The notes below the pieces were generated by a model that was given only the letters and a program-made list of their open reading frames with translations, searched no databases and was not told the origin of the DNA. A stretch of 64,000 nt of DNA from an uncultured Bradyrhizobium sp. (lineage in GTDB: Bacteria; Pseudomonadota; Alphaproteobacteria; Rhizobiales; Xanthobacteraceae). Shown here in pieces: positions 34,831-43,473 of this stretch (the first letter of the stretch is position 1; every line of letters begins with the position of its first letter). Made by a program: the position numbers and the translations under genes. The stretch is from positions 16,646-80,645 of the forward strand of contig NZ_CANSMR010000034.1 in NCBI RefSeq assembly GCF_947648125.1, read 5' to 3'.

Positions 34831-35406
34831 TCAGACGAATTGCGCGTGTTCGTCGGCGATCGCATTGGCTTCGGCCATCACCCAGGCCGTCACCGCAACC
34901 AGACCCGCGAACAGCAGCGCCAGCAGCGTGTCGGAGCCGAGCGCGATGACGACGGACTTGCCCTGCGCGTAGGTCTGCCAGCTCAGCAGAATCGAGAGCA
35001 GCGCGCCGATCACCGGCTTCAGCAAGGTCGAGAGCAGCATCGCAATCGCAAGGTCGCGCAGCCCCGCGACGTTTGCCGCCGTGAAGAAGCGCCCTGCCGC
35101 GAACGACATGAAAGCGCGGCGCACGCGCGACAAGCCCCAGATCAGACAAGCGAGCGGCAACGCCGAGACCAGGAGACCCATCAGGCGGACGAGCCAGCCG
35201 ATCGGATGGAACGCGATGCCGGTCAGCCCTGCATCGCGCAGGATCGCCTCATCCGGGCTCGCCAGCCAATAGGCCAGCAATCCGACGGCGAGCACGAACG
35301 ATATGCCGGTGCACGCAAAGGCGAGCACGCGACTGACCGCGCGGATGCGTTCGAGGCGGGCCGGCTGCGCGGATGGAGAAAGCTCTGACGAGAGGGACGC
35401 GGACAT
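34831..35406 (-). CDS. DUF2975 membrane protein
   Basis: A 191-residue protein with four membrane segments: VLAFACTGISFVLAVGLLAY, LVRLMGLLVSALPLACLIWG, a third at LAIAMLLSTLLKPVIGALLS and a fourth around TLLALLFAGLVAVTAWVMAE. Between the second and third lies VRRAFMSFAAGRFFTAANVA, typical of the family. It is cotranscribed with the XRE regulator. Its function is unknown; the pair recalls membrane-sensor/repressor units. It is preceded by an AT-rich control region. Confidence 0.85.
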   Translation of the reverse strand: MSASLSSELSPSAQPARLERIRAVSRVLAFACTGISFVLAVGLLAYWLASPDEAILRDAGLTGIAFHPIGWLVRLMGLLVSALPLACLIWGLSRVRRAFMSFAAGRFFTAANVAGLRDLAIAMLLSTLLKPVIGALLSILLSWQTYAQGKSVVIALGSDTLLALLFAGLVAVTAWVMAEANAIADEHAQFV

Positions 35407-35430
35407 GGCTCAACCTCGGGATTGTTGATC

Positions 35431-35458
35431 TAATATTATTGTTTTACGATAATTAGTA
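35431..35458 (-). promoter_or_regulatory. AT-rich operator/promoter of the DUF2975-XRE pair
   Basis: Within TAATATTATTGTTTTACGAT then AATTAGTA, the inverted half-sites ATTAT (35435-35439) and ATAAT (35449-35453) flank a 9-base spacer. It is the only strongly AT-rich stretch nearby and lies 25-50 bases before the DUF2975 start; a likely binding site for the XRE protein. It could also serve the divergent secreted-protein gene at 35492. Confidence 0.5.
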
Positions 35459-35491
35459 TCTGCGAGTCAACATGCCCCAGGAGATGAAGTT

Positions 35492-35854
35492 ATGCTCGTT
35501 CGCCCTGCTCACGCCATCTGTGCTGTCCTTCTATTGACGACAACAGCTCACGCGCAGCCCTCGACTTCGCGCGGACAGATCTCGGTCGCGCAGGTCAGGG
35601 CCATGCTGGATCAGGCCGCGACCAATCCGACCGCGCGCCAGACGCTGACGGCCTATCTGGCCGGTACCGGCGAAACCGCCGGCTGGCTGCTCGATGCCGC
35701 GCGGGGCCTGTCGCCCTGCGCGCGGCGGCTGACGCTCGACGCGCAGCAGGCTCGCGACGCGATCGCAAGCGCCACGGCCGCGACCGAGACACCGGCCACG
35801 CCGCTGATCATCCGCGACATGCTCAAGCGCGCGGGATGCCGCCTGACAGAATGA
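35492..35854 (+). CDS. Small secreted protein, function unknown
   Basis: A 120-residue protein with a signal peptide (ICAVLLLTTTAHAQP, cleaved near AHA). The mature part is helical and hydrophilic, with two cysteines (SPCARRL and AGCRLTE) that may form a disulfide in the periplasm. The sequence VAQVRAMLDQAATNPTARQT then LTAYLAGTGETAGWLL repeats nothing I recognise. GGAGATGAAG lies before the ATG. It is divergent from the DUF2975 gene; a shared control region is possible. Confidence 0.7.
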   Translation: MLVRPAHAICAVLLLTTTAHAQPSTSRGQISVAQVRAMLDQAATNPTARQTLTAYLAGTGETAGWLLDAARGLSPCARRLTLDAQQARDAIASATAATETPATPLIIRDMLKRAGCRLTE

Positions 35855-35876
35855 GCAGCGGCCAATGCCTGCGAGG

Positions 35877-36731
35877 TCAGGCGGCGTTCGCGGCAAACGC
35901 CGCGCCGAGGGTGCGCAGCGCCTGCCGGGTCCGCGCGTCCGACAGCTTTGAGTGAAGCATGACGTCGCGCGACGGCAATGGCGGCAGGCCAAGCCGCGGC
36001 CCGAGGTCGACGGTGTCGGCCGGCGGCGCCACCCGGCGCGCCAGCGCGGCGACGGCTAGCCCTGCGGATATCGCGGCCCCGATCGTCGAAAGCCCGCCAC
36101 CGACGAACGCCTCGGTCCAGGCGATGCCGGCAGCGTCGAGCGTTTCAACCGCCATGGCGCGCACGCTGCAAGGCTCGGCTTGCGTCGCAAGGCGCAGCGG
36201 CTCACCCGGCCGATGGTGAAAATCCGGCGCGGCCATCCAGCCGAAAGGTTCTTCGAACAGCACGTCGCCGTCGCGGCGCTTGGCATCGTGGCGCAGCACG
36301 ATCGCGGCATCGAGCCTGCCGTCGTCGAATGCGCCGAGCACCGAACGCGACGTATCGACGTGCAGCTGGATCACCAGGCCCGGATCGGTGGCGTACATCC
36401 GCTTCAACAGCGAGGCCAACTCCGATCCGACGATGTGGTGGCTGATGCCGACGACGAGCCGACGGTGTTCGACCGCAAACGACCCGATCGCCGATTGATG
36501 CGCGGCCACCAGATTGCGCGCCGCGCCGAGGAAGGCGGCCCCTTCAGCCGACAACCGAACCAGCCGCGGCGTCCGCTCCAGCAGCCGCCGGCCGAGCCCG
36601 TCTTCCAGCCGCCTGATCTTCAGGCTGACCGCCGACTGCGTGGTCTCCATGACCTGCGCCGCCCGCGTGAAGCTGCTGAGGTCTGCGACCAGGACGAACG
36701 CCTGCACCGCCTCGACGTCGAGCGCTTTCAT
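35877..36731 (-). CDS. LysR-family transcriptional regulator
   Basis: A 284-residue LysR regulator: the N-terminal winged HTH is AVQAFVLVADLSSFTRAAQV then METTQSAVSLKIRRLEDGLG, and an effector-binding domain follows (RRLVVGISHHIVGSELASLL; SGRS-like spacing around DGRLDAAIVLRHD). It is divergent from the tautomerase-aminotransferase-small ORF unit over ~110 bases that hold two palindromes, so it likely controls that unit and itself. The effector is unknown; an amino or keto acid is plausible given the aminotransferase (inference). Confidence 0.9.
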   Translation of the reverse strand: MKALDVEAVQAFVLVADLSSFTRAAQVMETTQSAVSLKIRRLEDGLGRRLLERTPRLVRLSAEGAAFLGAARNLVAAHQSAIGSFAVEHRRLVVGISHHIVGSELASLLKRMYATDPGLVIQLHVDTSRSVLGAFDDGRLDAAIVLRHDAKRRDGDVLFEEPFGWMAAPDFHHRPGEPLRLATQAEPCSVRAMAVETLDAAGIAWTEAFVGGGLSTIGAAISAGLAVAALARRVAPPADTVDLGPRLGLPPLPSRDVMLHSKLSDARTRQALRTLGAAFAANAA

Positions 36732-36737
36732 GATCAG

Positions 36738-36789
36738 TCATTTAAAAATGAAATCATTGAAATACATTACCATACCGTTTTTCAATGAT
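36738..36789. promoter_or_regulatory. Two palindromes between LysR and tautomerase genes
   Basis: TCATTTAAAAATGA (36738-36751) is a 14-base inverted repeat. ATCATTGAAA (36753-36762) and TTTTCAATGAT (36779-36789) form a second with a 16-base spacer. Both lie between the LysR ATG at 36731 and the tautomerase ATG at 36843, as LysR operators do. Confidence 0.6.
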
Positions 36790-36842
36790 CAACGAACTCC
36801 TAGGATCGGCGCAGTCAACGATTGCCACCAGGAGACAACATC

Positions 36843-37226
36843 ATGCCGCTGACCCGCGTCTCACTGCGGCGGGGCAAGCCCGCCGCCTACCGCAAGGCCA
36901 TTCTCGAGAGCCTCTATCGCGCCATGCGCGAAACCTTCGATGTACCGGAGGGCGATCGCTTCATGACGATCTCCGAGCACGACGGCGACGATTTCGCCTA
37001 TGGCGCGGACTATCTCGGCATCAGGCGCGGCGACGATCTGGTCATCATCCAGATCACGGTCAGCAACACCCGCCCGGTGGTGCAGAAGCAGAAGCTCTAT
37101 CGACGCATCGCCGAACTGCTAACCGAGAGTCCCGGCCTGCGCACTGAAGACATCTTCATCAACCTCGTCGAGGTGCTTCCGGAAAACTGGTCGTTCGGCA
37201 ACGGTGAGGCGCAGTACGTCCGATGA
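36843..37226 (+). CDS. Tautomerase superfamily protein
   Basis: A 127-residue protein starting MPLTRVSLRRG, so Pro becomes the N-terminal residue after Met removal, the usual catalytic base. IIQITVSNTRPVVQKQKLYR and DIFINLVEVLPENWSFG fit the longer tautomerase/decarboxylase members (MIF/4-oxalocrotonate-like fold, two beta-alpha-beta units). The reaction is probably keto-enol isomerisation or a related dehalogenation/decarboxylation. It overlaps the aminotransferase start by 4 bases, so both are coupled, under the LysR regulator. Confidence 0.87.
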   Translation: MPLTRVSLRRGKPAAYRKAILESLYRAMRETFDVPEGDRFMTISEHDGDDFAYGADYLGIRRGDDLVIIQITVSNTRPVVQKQKLYRRIAELLTESPGLRTEDIFINLVEVLPENWSFGNGEAQYVR

Positions 37227-38434
37227 CTGCGACACCGATCCTCGCGCCGCGCATGAGCGGCATCAAGGCTTCGCCCGCATCGGTGCTGCGCCGTCGCGCC
37301 CGCGAACTGCGCGCCGCCGGACGCGACATCATCGAATTGTCGTCGGGCAATCTCGACTTCCCGACGCCGGATCATGTGATCGCGGCGGCGCACGACGCGG
37401 CATTGCGCGGCGAGACCCGCTACACCGATGTCGACGGCACGCCGGAGCTGAAGCGCGCGGTGCGGGCCGCGCTGCTGCGCGACCATCATCTCGACTATCG
37501 GCTGGACGAGATCGTCATCACCAACGGCTCGACGCAGGCGCTGTTCAACGCGCTGCTCGCGACGCTTGCGCCTGAAGACGAGGTGATCATCCCCGCGCCC
37601 TATTGGGCGCCCTATCTCGATCAGGTGCGGCTGGCGGGCGCGACGCCGGTTGTCGTGCCGTGCGCGCAGAACAACGGCTTCAAGCTGCGTGCGGAGGATT
37701 TGCAGGTGGCGATATCGGCGCGGACGCGCTGGATCGTGATCAACAATCCGGTCAATCCTTCCGGTGCAGTCTATTCCCCGGAGGATCTGGCCGAGCTCGC
37801 GGCGGTCCTCTTGCAGCATCCCGACATCTGGGTGCTTGCCGACGGGCTCTACGAGCACATCGTGTTCGATGGCCGACCTGCGCCGACGCTTGCGCAGATC
37901 GAGCCGCGCCTGAAGCCGCGGACGCTCACCGTCAGCGGCCTCGCCAAGACCTACGCCATGATGGGCTGGCGCATCGGCTACGCCGCCGGACCATCGGCGC
38001 TGATCCGCGCAATGATCACGACCCAGTCGCAGACCACGTCCGGCGCCTCGTCGATCAGCCAGGCCGCCGCGGTGGCCGCGCTCGATGGCGCGCAGGATGT
38101 GCTGGCCGAGCGCGCCGCCATCCTTCACGCGAGACGTGACCGCTTTTTCGAACTCGTGAACGGATGCGCCGGGCTCTCCTGCGCGCCGCCCGAAGGCACG
38201 TTCTATCTGCTGGTCGGTTGCGCCGGCGTGATCGGCAAGCGCGCTCCCGACGGCAAGCTGATCGCGACCGACCGCGATTTTGCGACCTACCTGCTTGAGC
38301 AAGCCGATCTGGTGGTGTTCCCTGGCGAGGATCTCGGGCTATCGCCCTATATCCGCCTCAGCTTCGCCAATCCGTCACCAGTCATCGAGCAAGCCGCAAC
38401 GCGGCTGAAGCGCGCCTGCGAGGCATTGCAATGA
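37223..38434 (+). CDS. Class I/II PLP aminotransferase
   Basis: A 403-residue fold-type I aminotransferase of the aspartate/aromatic-type group. Visible motifs: LSSGNLDFPTPDHVI near residue 38, NGSTQALFNALLATL, YWAPYLDQV, NNPVNPSGAVYSP and the PLP lysine region VSGLAKTYAMMGWRIGYAAG. The C-terminal RLSFAN is the substrate carboxylate-binding arginine segment. Substrate unresolved. Start ATG overlaps the tautomerase stop (ATGA), and the stop overlaps a small ORF start the same way. Confidence 0.9.
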   Translation: MTATPILAPRMSGIKASPASVLRRRARELRAAGRDIIELSSGNLDFPTPDHVIAAAHDAALRGETRYTDVDGTPELKRAVRAALLRDHHLDYRLDEIVITNGSTQALFNALLATLAPEDEVIIPAPYWAPYLDQVRLAGATPVVVPCAQNNGFKLRAEDLQVAISARTRWIVINNPVNPSGAVYSPEDLAELAAVLLQHPDIWVLADGLYEHIVFDGRPAPTLAQIEPRLKPRTLTVSGLAKTYAMMGWRIGYAAGPSALIRAMITTQSQTTSGASSISQAAAVAALDGAQDVLAERAAILHARRDRFFELVNGCAGLSCAPPEGTFYLLVGCAGVIGKRAPDGKLIATDRDFATYLLEQADLVVFPGEDLGLSPYIRLSFANPSPVIEQAATRLKRACEALQ

Positions 38435-38556
38435 CGGCGCACGGGCAGCGTCAGCGCCTCGCGCTGACAGCGCATCTGCTCGGACTTGGAACGGGGATGA
38501 CTGTTATCGTCGGTCTCGTGCCCGCGACGCTGGCGCTGCTGCGGGCACTGATCTGA
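38431..38556 (+). CDS. Small hydrophobic protein, 41 residues
   Basis: ATG at 38431 overlaps the aminotransferase TGA (ATGA), and the frame runs 41 codons to TGA at 38554. The N-terminus is basic (TAHGQRQRLALTAH) and the rest is one membrane-like segment (LLGLGTGMTVIVGLVPATLA). It is short, but coupling and hydrophobicity make it more than chance. No function can be assigned. Confidence 0.45.
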   Translation: MTAHGQRQRLALTAHLLGLGTGMTVIVGLVPATLALLRALI

Positions 38557-38568
38557 CGAGAGCGGTGA

Positions 38569-39453
38569 TTACCGTGTCGGGACCGGTTTGTCGCCGCGGT
38601 AGTCGTAGAAGCCGCGCTGGGACTTGCGTCCGAGCCAGCCGGCCTCGACGTATTTCACCAGCAGCGGGCACGGCCGGTACTTGGAATCGGCCAGCCCCTC
38701 GTGCAGCACCTGCATGATCGACAGGCAGGTGTCGAGGCCGATGAAATCGGCGAGCTCGAGCGGGCCCATCGGATGGTGCGCGCCGAGCTTCATCGCGGCA
38801 TCGATCGCCTCGACGTTACCGACGCCCTCATACAGGGTGTAGATCGCCTCGTTGATCATCGGCAACAGAATGCGGTTGACGATGAAGGCGGGGAAATCTT
38901 CCGACACCGCGACCTGCTTGCCGAGCTTGGCGACGAACGCCTTGGCGGTGTCGAAGGTCGTGTCGTCGGTGGCGATGCCGCGGATCAGCTCAACCAGCTC
39001 CATCGCCGGCACCGGATTCATGAAATGAATGCCGATGAATTTCTCCGGGCGGTCGGTCGAGGCCGCGAGCCGTGTGATCGAGATCGACGACGAGTTGGTC
39101 GCGACGATCGCTTCCGGCTTCAGCACCGCACAGACGTCGTGGAAGATCTTGCGCTTGGTCTCTTCCTTCTCGACAGCGGTCTCGATGACGAGATCGCAAT
39201 CGGCCAGCGCATCGAGGGTCTCGGCGGAGGCGATGCGGTCGAGCGCCTGCTTGCGCTCGCTTTCGCCGATCGCCTTCTTGGCGACCTGGCGGGTCAGATT
39301 GCCGTTGATGGTCGCCAGCGCCGACTTCAGCCGGTCGGCGGAGACGTCATTGAGCACCACGTCGAAACCGGCCAGCGCCGCCACATGAGCAATGCCATTG
39401 CCCATCTGGCCCGAACCGATCACGCCGACCTTTTTGATTGCCACCGTCGTCAT
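38569..39453 (-). CDS. 3-hydroxybutyryl-CoA dehydrogenase
   Basis: A 294-residue short 3-hydroxyacyl-CoA dehydrogenase that oxidises 3-hydroxyacyl-CoA with NAD. The Rossmann motif GVIGSGQMGNGIAHVAALAG is at residues 9-28, the active-site region is NSSSISITRLA and FIGIHFMNPVPAMELVEL, with histidine, and the C-terminal dimer domain has GAHHPMGPLELADFIGLD. It fits Hbd/PaaH-type enzymes. The ATG at 39453 begins the domain. It is followed at its 3' side by no gene on this strand; etfA lies upstream with a terminator between. Confidence 0.92.
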   Translation of the reverse strand: MTTVAIKKVGVIGSGQMGNGIAHVAALAGFDVVLNDVSADRLKSALATINGNLTRQVAKKAIGESERKQALDRIASAETLDALADCDLVIETAVEKEETKRKIFHDVCAVLKPEAIVATNSSSISITRLAASTDRPEKFIGIHFMNPVPAMELVELIRGIATDDTTFDTAKAFVAKLGKQVAVSEDFPAFIVNRILLPMINEAIYTLYEGVGNVEAIDAAMKLGAHHPMGPLELADFIGLDTCLSIMQVLHEGLADSKYRPCPLLVKYVEAGWLGRKSQRGFYDYRGDKPVPTR

Positions 39454-39649
39454 CTTGTCATCCACCGGAACGGCGCGCATGTCGCGCCTGCCCAATTCCA
39501 ACGATACCCGAAGTGAAGCCTTCCGGGTTGCCCAATCCGCCGGAAAACCTTTCCCGGGACCATGATGTGATTACAACGTAATCGCACCCGATCCGTCTTC
39601 CCTGCCGGACACGATCCTTCCGGAAAACCGTTTCCGGATCGTTGCCCCA

Positions 39650-39691
39650 AGAATAACAACACCGGCCGGAGCTTACCCACCCGGCCGGTGT
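39650..39691 (-). terminator. Intrinsic terminator after etfA
   Basis: On the minus strand ACACCGGCCGG (39691-39681) pairs with CCGGCCGGTGT (39669-39659), then TTGTTATTC follows. The 11-base stem is GC-rich and lies 8 bases past the etfA stop. Confidence 0.87.
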
Positions 39692-39699
39692 CTTGTCGC

Positions 39700-40650
39700 T
39701 TACTTTCCGAGCTTGCCGAGCGCTTCGGTCAGCTCCGGAACCGCCTGGTAGAGGTCGGCGACCAGGCCGTAATCGGCGACCTGGAAGATCGGTGCGTCCT
39801 CATCCTTGTTGATGGCGACGATCACCTTGGAGTCCTTCATGCCGGCCAGATGCTGGATCGCGCCGGAGATGCCGACCGCGACATAGAGTTCCGGGGCCAC
39901 CACCTTGCCGGTCTGGCCGACCTGCCAGTCGTTCGGCGCATAGCCGGCATCGACCGCGGCGCGCGAGGCGCCGACGCCGGCGCCGAGCTTGTCGGCGAGC
40001 GGCTCGATGTACTTGGCGAAGTTCTCGCGGCTCTGCATGGCGCGGCCGCCCGAGACGATGATCTTGGCCGAGGTCAGTTCCGGACGGTCGCTCTTGGCGA
40101 CTTCCTCGCCGACGAACGTGGACAGGCCCGGATCGGCGGCCGCTGCGGCGTTCTCGATCGCCGCGCTGCCGCCTTCACCGGCTGCGGCGAAGGTCGAGGT
40201 GCGCACCGTGATGACCTTCTTGGCGTCCTTCGACTTCACGGTCTGGATCGCGTTGCCGGCATAGATCGGCCGCTCATAAGTGTCGGGCGCGACGACCTTG
40301 ATGATCTCGGAAACCTGCATGACGTCGAGCAGCGCCGCGACGCGCGGCATCACGTTCTTGAAGCGCGAGGTCGCGGGCGCGACGAAGGCGTCATAGCCAG
40401 GGGCCAGCGCGACGATCAGCGCAGCCAGCGGCTCGGCAAGGTCGTGCTCATAGGCGGGGCCTTCGGCCACCAGCACCTTGCTGACGCCGGCAAGTTTGGC
40501 GGCTGCTTCCGCCGCCGCCTTGGTGCCCTGGCCGCCGCCGGCAACCAGCACATGGACGTCGCCGCCGAGCTGGCTCGCCGCGGTAAGCGCCTTGTTGGTC
40601 GAGTCCTTCAGGGTCTCGTGGTCGTGTTCAGCAATCAACAGCGTCGTCAT
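39700..40650 (-). CDS. etfA: Electron transfer flavoprotein alpha subunit
   Basis: A 316-residue FAD-binding subunit of the ETF that takes electrons from acyl-CoA dehydrogenases to the respiratory chain. The C-terminal FAD signature is complete: [32 protein letters not shown] and [16 protein letters not shown]. It is directly downstream of etfB, with its start overlapping the etfB stop by one base. The operon ends at the terminator above. Confidence 0.96.
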   Translation of the reverse strand: MTTLLIAEHDHETLKDSTNKALTAASQLGGDVHVLVAGGGQGTKAAAEAAAKLAGVSKVLVAEGPAYEHDLAEPLAALIVALAPGYDAFVAPATSRFKNVMPRVAALLDVMQVSEIIKVVAPDTYERPIYAGNAIQTVKSKDAKKVITVRTSTFAAAGEGGSAAIENAAAAADPGLSTFVGEEVAKSDRPELTSAKIIVSGGRAMQSRENFAKYIEPLADKLGAGVGASRAAVDAGYAPNDWQVGQTGKVVAPELYVAVGISGAIQHLAGMKDSKVIVAINKDEDAPIFQVADYGLVADLYQAVPELTEALGKLGK

Positions 40651-41399
40651 CAGAGAACCCCGGCTTCGGTCTTGAGCTTGTTCACGAGTTCGGCGACGTC
40701 CTTGACCTTGACGCCCGCCTTGCGGCCCGCCGGTTCCGCGGTCTTCAGCACTTCCAGACGCGGCGTCACATCGACGCCGTAGTCAGCGACGCTCTTGTCG
40801 TCGATCGGCTTCTTCTTCGCCTTCATGATGTTGGGCAGCGACGCATAGCGCGGCTCGTTGAGGCGGAGGTCAGTGGTGACGATCGCCGGGCCCTTGAGCT
40901 TGATGGTCTGCAGGCCGCCGTCGACTTCGCGCGTGACCTTGAAGTCGGAGCCTTCGACCTCGAGCTTGGAGGCGAAGGTCGCCTGCGACCAGCCGAGCAG
41001 CGCGGCCAGCATCTGACCGGTCTGGTTGCTGTCGTCGTCGATCGCCTGCTTGCCGAGAATGACGAGGCCGGGCTGCTCCGCCTCGACCACGGCCTTGAGG
41101 ATCTTGGCAACCGCGAGCGGTTCGACATTGCCTTCGGCCTTCACGAGGATGCCGCGGTCGGCGCCCATCGCGAGCCCGGTGCGAATGGTCTCGGAAGCCT
41201 GCGCCGGTCCGATCGACACCACCACCACTTCGGTCGCCTTGCCGGCTTCCTTCAGCCGCAGCGCTTCCTCGACGGCGATTTCGTCGAACGGGTTCATCGA
41301 CATCTTGACGTTGGCGAGCTCTACGCCCGTCCCGTCACTCTTGACGCGGACCTTGACGTTGTAGTCGACGACCCGCTTTACCGGCACAAGAACCTTCAT
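40650..41399 (-). CDS. etfB: Electron transfer flavoprotein beta subunit
   Basis: A 249-residue ETF beta subunit, with AMP binding. The family signature near residues 170-195 includes [20 protein letters not shown] and [20 protein letters not shown], and [20 protein letters not shown] is conserved. It forms the heterodimer with EtfA in the cytoplasm. It is the first gene of the pair, with ATR and HIG1-like genes upstream on the same strand, an order I know from other Rhizobiales. Confidence 0.96.
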   Translation of the reverse strand: MKVLVPVKRVVDYNVKVRVKSDGTGVELANVKMSMNPFDEIAVEEALRLKEAGKATEVVVVSIGPAQASETIRTGLAMGADRGILVKAEGNVEPLAVAKILKAVVEAEQPGLVILGKQAIDDDSNQTGQMLAALLGWSQATFASKLEVEGSDFKVTREVDGGLQTIKLKGPAIVTTDLRLNEPRYASLPNIMKAKKKPIDDKSVADYGVDVTPRLEVLKTAEPAGRKAGVKVKDVAELVNKLKTEAGVL

Positions 41400-41516
41400 C
41401 GATCCTCTTTCGCTTTGATTTTATGGGTTTCGGTTGGCTGGCGCGGAACCTAAAGGTCCCGTATCCCCCGGTCAACGCGGCAAAACCAAAAAACCGTCCC
41501 CCGGTTTTGAACCAGT

Positions 41517-42089
41517 TTAGCGGTTCTGGCCCGGCACCCACAACACGTCACCGGCCCCATTATTGTTCTGGAAGCGGCTGGCAACGAAAAGGAAATCCGA
41601 CAGACGGTTCATATACTGGATGCCAGCGGCATTGACCGTCTCGTCCGGCCGGGCGGCGAGTTCCACCATCATCCGTTCCGCGCGGCGACATATCGTGCGG
41701 GCGAGATGCAGATATGCAGAAGCCGGCGTCCCGCCGGGCAGCACGAACGAGGTCAGCGGCGCAAGCTGGTCGTTCAGGCTGTCGATGTCGCGCTCGAGCC
41801 GCTCGACCTGGCTCGCCAGCATACGCAGGCGCTCAGTCTTGCCCTCGCGCTCGGGCACCGCAAGGTCGGCGCCGAGATCGAACAGATCGTTCTGGATCCG
41901 GCCGAGCATCGCATCGACCTCGGGGCTGTCGGCCAGATGCAGCCGCACCACGCCGATCGCGGCATTGGTCTCGTCGACGGTGCCGTAGGCCGCAACCCGC
42001 AGATCGTATTTCGGCCGCCGCTCGCCGGAGCCGAGCGCGGTGGTGCCGTCATCGCCGGTGCGCGTATAGATCCGATTGAGAACGACCAT
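41517..42089 (-). CDS. Cob(I)alamin adenosyltransferase, PduO type
   Basis: A 190-residue ATP:cobalamin adenosyltransferase, a five-helix trimeric enzyme making adenosylcobalamin. The N-terminal RIYTRTGDDGTTALGSGERR is the ATP-binding signature, and the C-terminal ICRRAERMMVELAARPDETV with YMNRLSDFLFVASRF supplies the conserved arginine/aspartate/asparagine residues. It is called PduO type on sequence; the other ATR families (CobA/CobO, EutT) look different. The gene precedes etfB by ~120 bases. Confidence 0.92.
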   Translation of the reverse strand: MVVLNRIYTRTGDDGTTALGSGERRPKYDLRVAAYGTVDETNAAIGVVRLHLADSPEVDAMLGRIQNDLFDLGADLAVPEREGKTERLRMLASQVERLERDIDSLNDQLAPLTSFVLPGGTPASAYLHLARTICRRAERMMVELAARPDETVNAAGIQYMNRLSDFLFVASRFQNNNGAGDVLWVPGQNR

Positions 42090-42107
42090 GGCTGGCTCCG
42101 GTGTTCG

Positions 42108-42240
42108 AGTCCACCTCTCCCATGGGGAGAGGTCGCGAGCATCTTGCGAGCGGGTGAGGGGTCACAGTCTATCGGTGAGCCTGAACCCCTCACCCGGATC
42201 GCTGAGGTGATCCGACCTCTCCCCGTGGGAGAGGTGAAAA
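42108..42240. repeat. Extragenic inverted repeat, family E
   Basis: CACCTCTCCCATGGGGAGAG then GTCGCGAGCATC at the left and GACCTCTCCCCGTGGGAGAG then GTGAA at the right, with GGGTGAGGGGTC and GAACCCCTCACCCGGATC inside. It lies between the ATR and HIG1-like genes. Confidence 0.85.
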
Positions 42241-42251
42241 GTGTACCTCAG

Positions 42252-42446
42252 CTACCGCCCCATCGCCCAGACCGCGAGCATCGCGATGACGATGGCGACG
42301 AACTGAAACAGCACGCGCAGCCGCATCAGCTTCTGCGATGTGTTCGGCGAGCCGCCCTTCATCATGTTGACGAGGCCAAGCAGGAGCACCAGCGCGACGG
42401 CGCCGACGGCGATGGGAAGAATGATCGTGCTGAGGACAGATGTCAT
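42252..42446 (-). CDS. HIG1-domain twin-transmembrane protein
   Basis: A 64-residue protein with two membrane segments (LPIAVGAVALVLLLGLVNMM; VLFQFVAIVIAMLAVWAMGR) separated by a loop, KGGSPNTSQKLMRLRV, that carries the HIG1 family QxxMRxRxxxQ-type pattern. HIG1 proteins support cytochrome oxidase assembly in alphaproteobacteria and mitochondria. The start is ATG 42446; a longer frame adds a stretch without similarity. It lies near etf and ATR genes. Confidence 0.8.
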   Translation of the reverse strand: MTSVLSTIILPIAVGAVALVLLLGLVNMMKGGSPNTSQKLMRLRVLFQFVAIVIAMLAVWAMGR

Positions 42447-42528
42447 CTGCGGTACATAACACCGCAAGACGCGGACTTCCACACAGGCGGCGCATGCAAC
42501 CAACTGGCTTTTCAGCGCGTAATATCAG

Positions 42529-43473
42529 ATGCTGGGTCCGTCCTCGGACCGAGCGGTTTTCGACAATGCCGGGTGGAACGTGAAGCAGCTTCGTTACGTC
42601 TACGACGTCGTGATGGATGCCTTTTACACGTTCCTCGCCGACGACGGCTGGGCGATCGCGAGCCACATCGCGCTGTCGACCCTGATGGCGCTGTTTCCGT
42701 TCCTGATCGTGCTGACGTCGGTGGCCGGCTTCTTCGGCTCCAAGGAGCTTGCCGACCAGGCTGTGGGACTGCTGCTGCAGGTCTGGCCGCAGCAGGTCGC
42801 CGAGGCCTTGTCCGGCCAGATCCACGACGTGCTGACCAACACCCGCGGCGACATCTTGACCATCGGCGCGGTGCTCGCGGTGTACTTCGCCTCCAACGGC
42901 GTCGAGGCGCTGCGGGTGGCGCTGAACCGCGCCTACGCCGTGATCGAGCCGCGGCGCTGGTACTGGCTGCGGCTGGAATCGATCGGCTACACGCTGGTCG
43001 CGGCATTCACCTCGCTTGCAATGGCGTTCCTGATCGTGCTCGGCCCGCTGATCATCGAGGCGGCGCGGCGCTATATCCCGTTCTTCGTCGAATCCAATGA
43101 GAGCCTGCTCAACACAGCCCGTTACGGCATCACGGTGCTGGCCCTGGTCATCGCGCTCTTCATCCTGCATGCCTGGCTGCCGGCGGGCCGCCGCGGCTTC
43201 ACGCAGATCCTGCCCGGCATCATCTTCACCGTGGTGGCGTCGCTAATCTCGGGCATCGGCTTCGGCATGTATCTGGCACGCTTCGCCAACAATTACGTCA
43301 CGATGTATGCGGGGCTCGCCTCGGTGGTGATCGCGCTGGTGTTCCTGTATTTCATCGCCGCGATCTTCGTGTTCGGCGGCGAGTTGAACGCGGCGATCAT
43401 CAAGTCGCGGCTGCCGCGCGGCGTGTCGCTTCAAGCAGCGCAGTCGCGAGCGCCCGCGGAGAAACAGGCTTGA
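42529..43473 (+). CDS. YihY/virulence factor BrkB-family membrane protein
   Basis: A 314-residue inner-membrane protein with about six membrane segments. The family's first segment IASHIALSTLMALFPFLIVL and the NGVEALRVALNRAYAVIEPR loop are present, with AWLPAGRRGFTQILPGII near the centre and ALVFLYFIAAIFVFGGELNA near the end. No enzyme role is proven; YihY-type proteins affect envelope stability. It runs tail to tail with the kinase gene below, overlapping by 74 bases at the 3' ends. Confidence 0.9.
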   Translation: MLGPSSDRAVFDNAGWNVKQLRYVYDVVMDAFYTFLADDGWAIASHIALSTLMALFPFLIVLTSVAGFFGSKELADQAVGLLLQVWPQQVAEALSGQIHDVLTNTRGDILTIGAVLAVYFASNGVEALRVALNRAYAVIEPRRWYWLRLESIGYTLVAAFTSLAMAFLIVLGPLIIEAARRYIPFFVESNESLLNTARYGITVLALVIALFILHAWLPAGRRGFTQILPGIIFTVVASLISGIGFGMYLARFANNYVTMYAGLASVVIALVFLYFIAAIFVFGGELNAAIIKSRLPRGVSLQAAQSRAPAEKQA

